The translations under genes and the position numbers were made by a program. 64,000 nt of DNA from an uncultured Lachnospiraceae bacterium. Its GTDB lineage: Bacteria > Bacillota > Clostridia > Lachnospirales > Lachnospiraceae. The notes beneath the pieces were generated by a model, which searched no databases, had not been told where the DNA came from, and saw only the letters and a program-made list of their open reading frames with translations. Within the stretch, counting starts at the first letter, position 1. Each line of letters opens with the position of its first letter. The stretch is from positions 62,001 to 126,000 of the forward strand of contig CAJTQI010000006.1 in NCBI GenBank assembly GCA_910578645.1, given 5' to 3'. Shown in pieces: positions 61,512 to 64,000 of the stretch.

Positions 61512-62323
61512 ACCGCTTCCGACCTCCCCTCCGCCTGGTATATGTCCATAATGATATTTTCCAAAGACATGCCGGATGTATGAATATCCTTTAGATGCGT
61601 CATGGAATCATCTAGGACAACACGTCCCGAATTGATGATGACGATGCGCTCACAGAGTTTCTCAATATCCCCCACATCATGGCTGGTCAAAAAAACCGTC
61701 GTGTGCAGTTCCTTGTTCATCTGCCGGATTAAGGAACGGATTGTCCCCTTTACAACCGGGTCCAGTCCAATGGTCGGCTCATCTAAGAATAATACCTTGG
61801 GCCTGTGGATTAAGGATGCCACAAACTCGCAACGTATGCGCTGTCCTAAAGAAAGGCCTCGGACAGGCGTGTCGATAAACGCTCCCAGTGTAAAAAGTTC
61901 CCCCAGTTCCTTTATTCTTCTCTCTGTCTCCTTCTCCGGGATATCATAAATCGCACCAAAAAACCGGAAATTATCATAGGGCGTCAGGTGTGTCCAAAGC
62001 TGCTCCTTCTGCCCAAACACGGTTCCAATCTCATAGGCAAGCTGTTTCCTTCTCTTCGTCGGGTTAAGACCCAGCACTTCCAGGCTGCCGCCATCCGGAT
62101 ATAAGATACCCGTCAGCATCTTAATGGTCGTGCTCTTGCCCGCTCCGTTGGGACCGATAAAAGCAAGGATTTCCCCTTCTTCCACCGTAAAAGACACCCC
62201 GTCCACCGCCTTAATTTCCTGTGCCTGCGGATGTAAAACGGACTTGACGCTGCCCTTTATTCCCTTCTCTTTGCGCTTTACACGAAAAGTTTTTGATAAA
62301 TTTTCTGCCCTGATTGCCTCCAT
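61508..62323 (-). CDS. ABC exporter ATP-binding protein
   Basis: A 271-residue ATPase: Walker A FIGPNGAGKSTTIKML, Q-loop VFGQKEQLWTHL, signature GLSLGQRIRCEFVASL (LSLGQ variant), Walker B VLFLDEPTIGLD and switch His in FLTSHDVGDIEKL. It belongs to the NatA/CcmA-like drug and lipid exporter group. GAGGAGGAG lies 6 bases before ATG 62323. First gene of the operon; no promoter is obvious between its start and the hairpin plus U-run at 62341-62423, so expression may depend on readthrough from upstream. Confidence 0.93.
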   Translation of the reverse strand: MEAIRAENLSKTFRVKRKEKGIKGSVKSVLHPQAQEIKAVDGVSFTVEEGEILAFIGPNGAGKSTTIKMLTGILYPDGGSLEVLGLNPTKRRKQLAYEIGTVFGQKEQLWTHLTPYDNFRFFGAIYDIPEKETERRIKELGELFTLGAFIDTPVRGLSLGQRIRCEFVASLIHRPKVLFLDEPTIGLDPVVKGTIRSLIRQMNKELHTTVFLTSHDVGDIEKLCERIVIINSGRVVLDDSMTHLKDIHTSGMSLENIIMDIYQAEGRSEAV

Positions 62324-62340
62324 CGCTGTCTCCTCCTCAA

Positions 62341-62423
62341 AATAAAAAAAAACGAAAAGTACTCATTTGCGAGATTCGCTTGCTTCGCTGCGCGAACTCG
62401 AATAGGCGTAGGAATTTCCTATA
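62341..62423 (-). promoter_or_regulatory. Dispersed-repeat hairpin with U-run just before the ABC operon
   Basis: On the minus strand TATAGGAAATTCCTACGC is followed by CGAGTTCGC ... GCGAATCTCG and then, after a short gap, a T-run (62342-62350), ending only about 10 bases before the GAGGAGGAG ribosome-binding site. It is a diverged copy of the Rpn terminator repeat (23187-23256). It may attenuate readthrough into the ABC genes. Confidence 0.5.
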
Positions 62424-62735
62424 GAGATTAGAGTGTCAAAAGGTACATTTTATAAGTTGTGAGGGCAAATTGCATAAAATGTTCCCTTGTGTCAGTCTCC
62501 GTCATATGGATTTTCTAAAATATTCCGGGAAATTTAAGGAAACGGACGAAACCACCCTCTATTCGCCGTCCAGGCGAACATCGGGCGTTTCGGGGCGTCC
62601 ATGCCTCGAAATTACCGGAGACTTCACGGAATATTAAGAAAATCTCATATTCCTGCGAAGGACAACTTCGTGAATATTTTATGCAATCTGTCAGTGAAAT
62701 TTTATGATGGCACCTTTTGACACCCTAATCCTATA
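62420..62735. mobile_element. MITE-like element with long imperfect terminal inverted repeats
   Basis: The left end (plus) reads TATAGAGATTAGAGTGTCAA and the right end (minus) TATAGGATTAGGGTGTCAA, both continuing AAAGGT. Further in, ATTGCATAAAATGTTC (62469-62484) mirrors ATTGCATAAAATATTC (minus, 62672-62687) at equal distance from the ends (49 and 48 bases). The inverted repeats therefore extend about 65 bases. The 316-bp element has no ORF of useful length, so it is non-autonomous. A solo right end lies at 36149-36173. Target duplication is not clear. Confidence 0.75.
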
Positions 62736-62791
62736 AAATAAAAAAGAACCGCCCTGCTACATACACTTGCGTGTATATACCATGCGGTTCT
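62736..62791 (-). terminator. Intrinsic terminator of the leader-ORF RNA
   Basis: AGAACCGC ... GCGGTTCT (62745-62752 and 62784-62791), with an inner ATACAC-ttgc-GTGTAT stem, followed on the minus strand by TTTTTATTTT. Strong rho-independent signal. Confidence 0.88.
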
Positions 62792-62874
62792 CCTATCATT
62801 ATCCCTGATTTCCGCATAGCCAAATAAGACTTTTCGTCCTACGGCCATGCGCTTGCCCGGCTGTTAGCCGGCCC
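62792..62874 (-). ncRNA. Structured RNA segment between leader ORF and terminator
   Basis: After the leader stop, the RNA can form CCGGCT-aac-AGCCGG (about 62858-62872), GGAC-gaaa-AGTC, and a long-range pair between ATAGCC inside the ORF (about 62919-62924) and GGCTAT (about 62816-62821). Base pairs that involve the ORF would be broken by a ribosome stalled there. No known riboswitch consensus (T box, SAM, TPP, FMN, lysine, c-di-GMP) matches. Confidence 0.5.
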
Positions 62875-62952
62875 TCAGGCTGTGACCGTAATATGAAAAA
62901 TCTGCTCCACTCGAATATTGGCTATAAACAGAACTCTGTTAATGTCAAACAT
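62875..62952 (-). CDS. 25-residue leader peptide ORF
   Basis: ATG 62952 begins MFDINRVLF and the frame ends HITVTA-stop (TGA at 62875-62877), 25 codons in all. GAGG (62961-62964) lies 8 bases upstream and a 17-spaced promoter lies just before. It is too short to be an enzyme and carries no signal peptide. Its position upstream of hairpins and an intrinsic terminator suggests a regulatory leader peptide, as in antibiotic-inducible attenuators. The codon usage is not that of an amino-acid attenuator (no run of one residue). Confidence 0.6.
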   Translation of the reverse strand: MFDINRVLFIANIRVEQIFHITVTA

Positions 62953-62981
62953 ATCATTGTCCTCACTTCAAATTTTCAGAT

Positions 62982-63010
62982 AGCATATCACAGTTTTGCA
63001 CAAATGGCAA
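62982..63010 (-). promoter_or_regulatory. Promoter of the leader-ORF RNA
   Basis: Minus-strand TTGCCA (63005-63010), exactly 17 bases, TATGCT (62982-62987). It predicts a start about 20-25 bases before the leader ATG. Confidence 0.7.
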
Positions 63011-63034
63011 GCTTTTTATTTTATAAATAATTTC

Positions 63035-63084
63035 TACCTACAGCGAACAAAGGTATATATGTGTCCCCTCGTTCACTGAGGGTA
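63035..63084. repeat. REP-like palindromic repeat
   Basis: The arm TACCTACAGCGAACAAAGG (63035-63053) mirrors TACCCTCAGTGAACGAGGG on the other strand (63066-63084) around a 12-base loop. Solo arms recur at 21637-21650 (TACCCTCAGTGAAC) and 49798-49830 (TACCCTCGGGCAACTAAGG plus the loop TATACATGTGTC). All three are intergenic. Confidence 0.6.
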
Positions 63085-63159
63085 TCCCCTTAATATGTAT
63101 TTACGACAGCTCTTCTTGTCTTTCCCACTCAAACAGCCTTCAGGAGAAAATGTATTCGT

Positions 63160-64000
63160 CTACACAGTCTTAAACTTCTCGATATAAACAGGAAACGTAT
63201 CGGTGCCCTTCATCGCTTTGCCGGCGGTGATAGTGACATTCTTGTCAGTAATAAGATATTCCACATTCGCACCGGCTTCCACTACGGTATCCTGCATCAG
63301 AATACAATTCCTAATCTTAGCGCCTTTGCCAACCTTAACGCCACGGAAGAGTACACTGTTCTCCACCTCGCCCTCAATCACGCAACCGTCTGCAATCATC
63401 ACGTTCTGGACTTTAGCGCCATCCTTATAATGCGTCGGGTTATCACCACGGATTTTTGTATAGATGGGGCCCGCCGAGAACAGGGCGTCCAGATTATAAT
63501 CATCCAGAAGCTTCATATTCTCTTCGAAATAGCTCTTCATACCGCTAATGCGCCCCACATAGCCTGTATACTTATAAGCCTGCACGTTCAGCTTGCCAAG
63601 CTGAGGCATGATGATGTCGCGCATAAAGAAAGAACGGCCTTGCGTATATGCGTTGCTGACAAGCTCGATTAACAGTTCACGCTCGATAACAAAAATACTC
63701 ATGGAAGTATTCTGTACGCCGCTTGTCTTCGGATTAATGTACACTTTACGGATACGGCCCTGTTCCAAATCAAACGTGTAGTAGAAGATTCTGTCGCTGG
63801 TCTGGTAATTGAGCAGTTCCTCGGGCAGCTCCTGTTCATTGTAAGCGATTGTGACGTCTGCGCCGTTATCTATATGAGACTGTAACATCGCATTGAAGTC
63901 AAAGTTAACTACCACATTTGTGTCTGACATAATCACATATTTTTCTTTCTGGGATTTTAAGAAATCCAGTAGATTCGCCAACGCCCCTGCACGTCCGATA
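63160..64000 (-). CDS. glgD: Glucose-1-phosphate adenylyltransferase subunit GlgD (partial, 5' end off the window)
   Basis: Regulatory or second subunit of ADP-glucose pyrophosphorylase for glycogen synthesis. About 280 C-terminal residues are present. The nucleotidyltransferase part has IMSDTNVVVNFDFNAML, where catalytic GlgC has a DHIYKMDY-type motif, and VIERELLIELVSN. The left-handed beta-helix follows (VQNVMIADGCVIEGEVENSVLFRGVKVGKGAKIRNCILMQDTVVEAGANVEYLITDKNVTI). The altered active-site region supports GlgD rather than GlgC. A glgC would be expected upstream, beyond the right edge. Confidence 0.92.
   Translation of the reverse strand, partial: IGRAGALANLLDFLKSQKEKYVIMSDTNVVVNFDFNAMLQSHIDNGADVTIAYNEQELPEELLNYQTSDRIFYYTFDLEQGRIRKVYINPKTSGVQNTSMSIFVIERELLIELVSNAYTQGRSFFMRDIIMPQLGKLNVQAYKYTGYVGRISGMKSYFEENMKLLDDYNLDALFSAGPIYTKIRGDNPTHYKDGAKVQNVMIADGCVIEGEVENSVLFRGVKVGKGAKIRNCILMQDTVVEAGANVEYLITDKNVTITAGKAMKGTDTFPVYIEKFKTV

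Noticed and set aside
62745..62990. Known riboswitch or 6S RNA
   Set aside because: No T-box, SAM, TPP, FMN, lysine, cobalamin or c-di-GMP core motif fits, and the presence of a ribosome-binding site plus ORF favours a leader-peptide attenuator.

Overview
The window reads as one chromosomal stretch of an anaerobic, low-to-mid GC Clostridia genome, most likely a gut Lachnospiraceae member. This is inferred from gene content, not from any search. Pointers are a ptb-buk butyrate pair, the diaminopimelate-aminotransferase route to lysine (dapL with dapF), a purine pathway whose last two steps are split between a PurO-type IMP cyclohydrolase and a free-standing AICAR formyltransferase, an aspS-gatCAB operon under a T box, glnA next to an ANTAR regulator, and Rpn-family nucleases. 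Nearly all genes lie on the minus strand. No rRNA, tRNA, prophage or CRISPR array was seen.

Layout, left to right. 1-3.5 kb: secA-prfB (prfB runs off the left edge and carries the programmed +1 frameshift). 3.5-5.6 kb: ptb-buk. 5.8-12.5 kb: guaB, a PocR-GAF-PAS-GGDEF-EAL protein, PurO and AICAR formyltransferase, i.e. IMP formation and IMP use with a c-di-GMP protein between. 12.6-14.7 kb: small genes (acetyltransferase, TfoX C-terminal protein, anchored extracytoplasmic protein). 14.7-20.4 kb: T box-aspS-gatC-gatA-gatB. The T-box specifier reads as AAC (Asn), which suggests that this operon makes Asn-tRNA(Asn) by the indirect route. 20.4-25.5 kb: DUF5684-like protein, histidine phosphatase, an Rpn nuclease with a 42-bp in-frame tandem repeat, dapL and dapF.

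25.9-35.9 kb is a sugar sensing and uptake block: an AraC-type response regulator, a LytS/YesM-type kinase, a membrane-anchored sugar-binding protein, a second sugar-binding lipoprotein, then mglB-mglA-mglC and a small tail-anchored protein. It resembles the three-component XylFII-LytS-YesN arrangement coupled to a galactose-type ABC importer. 36.2-38.4 kb: glnA and an ANTAR protein with a degenerate receiver. 39-43.5 kb: nadE, methyltransferase-hslO, and a truncated Rpn remnant. 43.5-54.2 kb is surface oriented: a GH20 hexosaminidase with a discoidin-like domain, SMEX-type membrane protein, hisC, a glycosyltransferase, an acyltransferase-3, a LytTR regulator with an orphan membrane sensor, and an anchored extracellular protein. 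54.3-57.8 kb: NYN nuclease with two LOTUS domains, a cytidylate-kinase-like protein, and a sodium-dependent transporter. 58-62.3 kb: a PadR-HAAS operon and a three-gene ABC exporter.

The most unusual stretch is 62.3-63.1 kb. It holds a strong promoter, a ribosome-binding site, a 25-codon leader ORF, RNA hairpins and an intrinsic terminator. Next come a 316-bp MITE-like element with long terminal inverted repeats and a second hairpin plus U-run directly before the ABC operon. The layout resembles a ribosome-mediated attenuator invaded by a small mobile element. The right edge cuts glgD.
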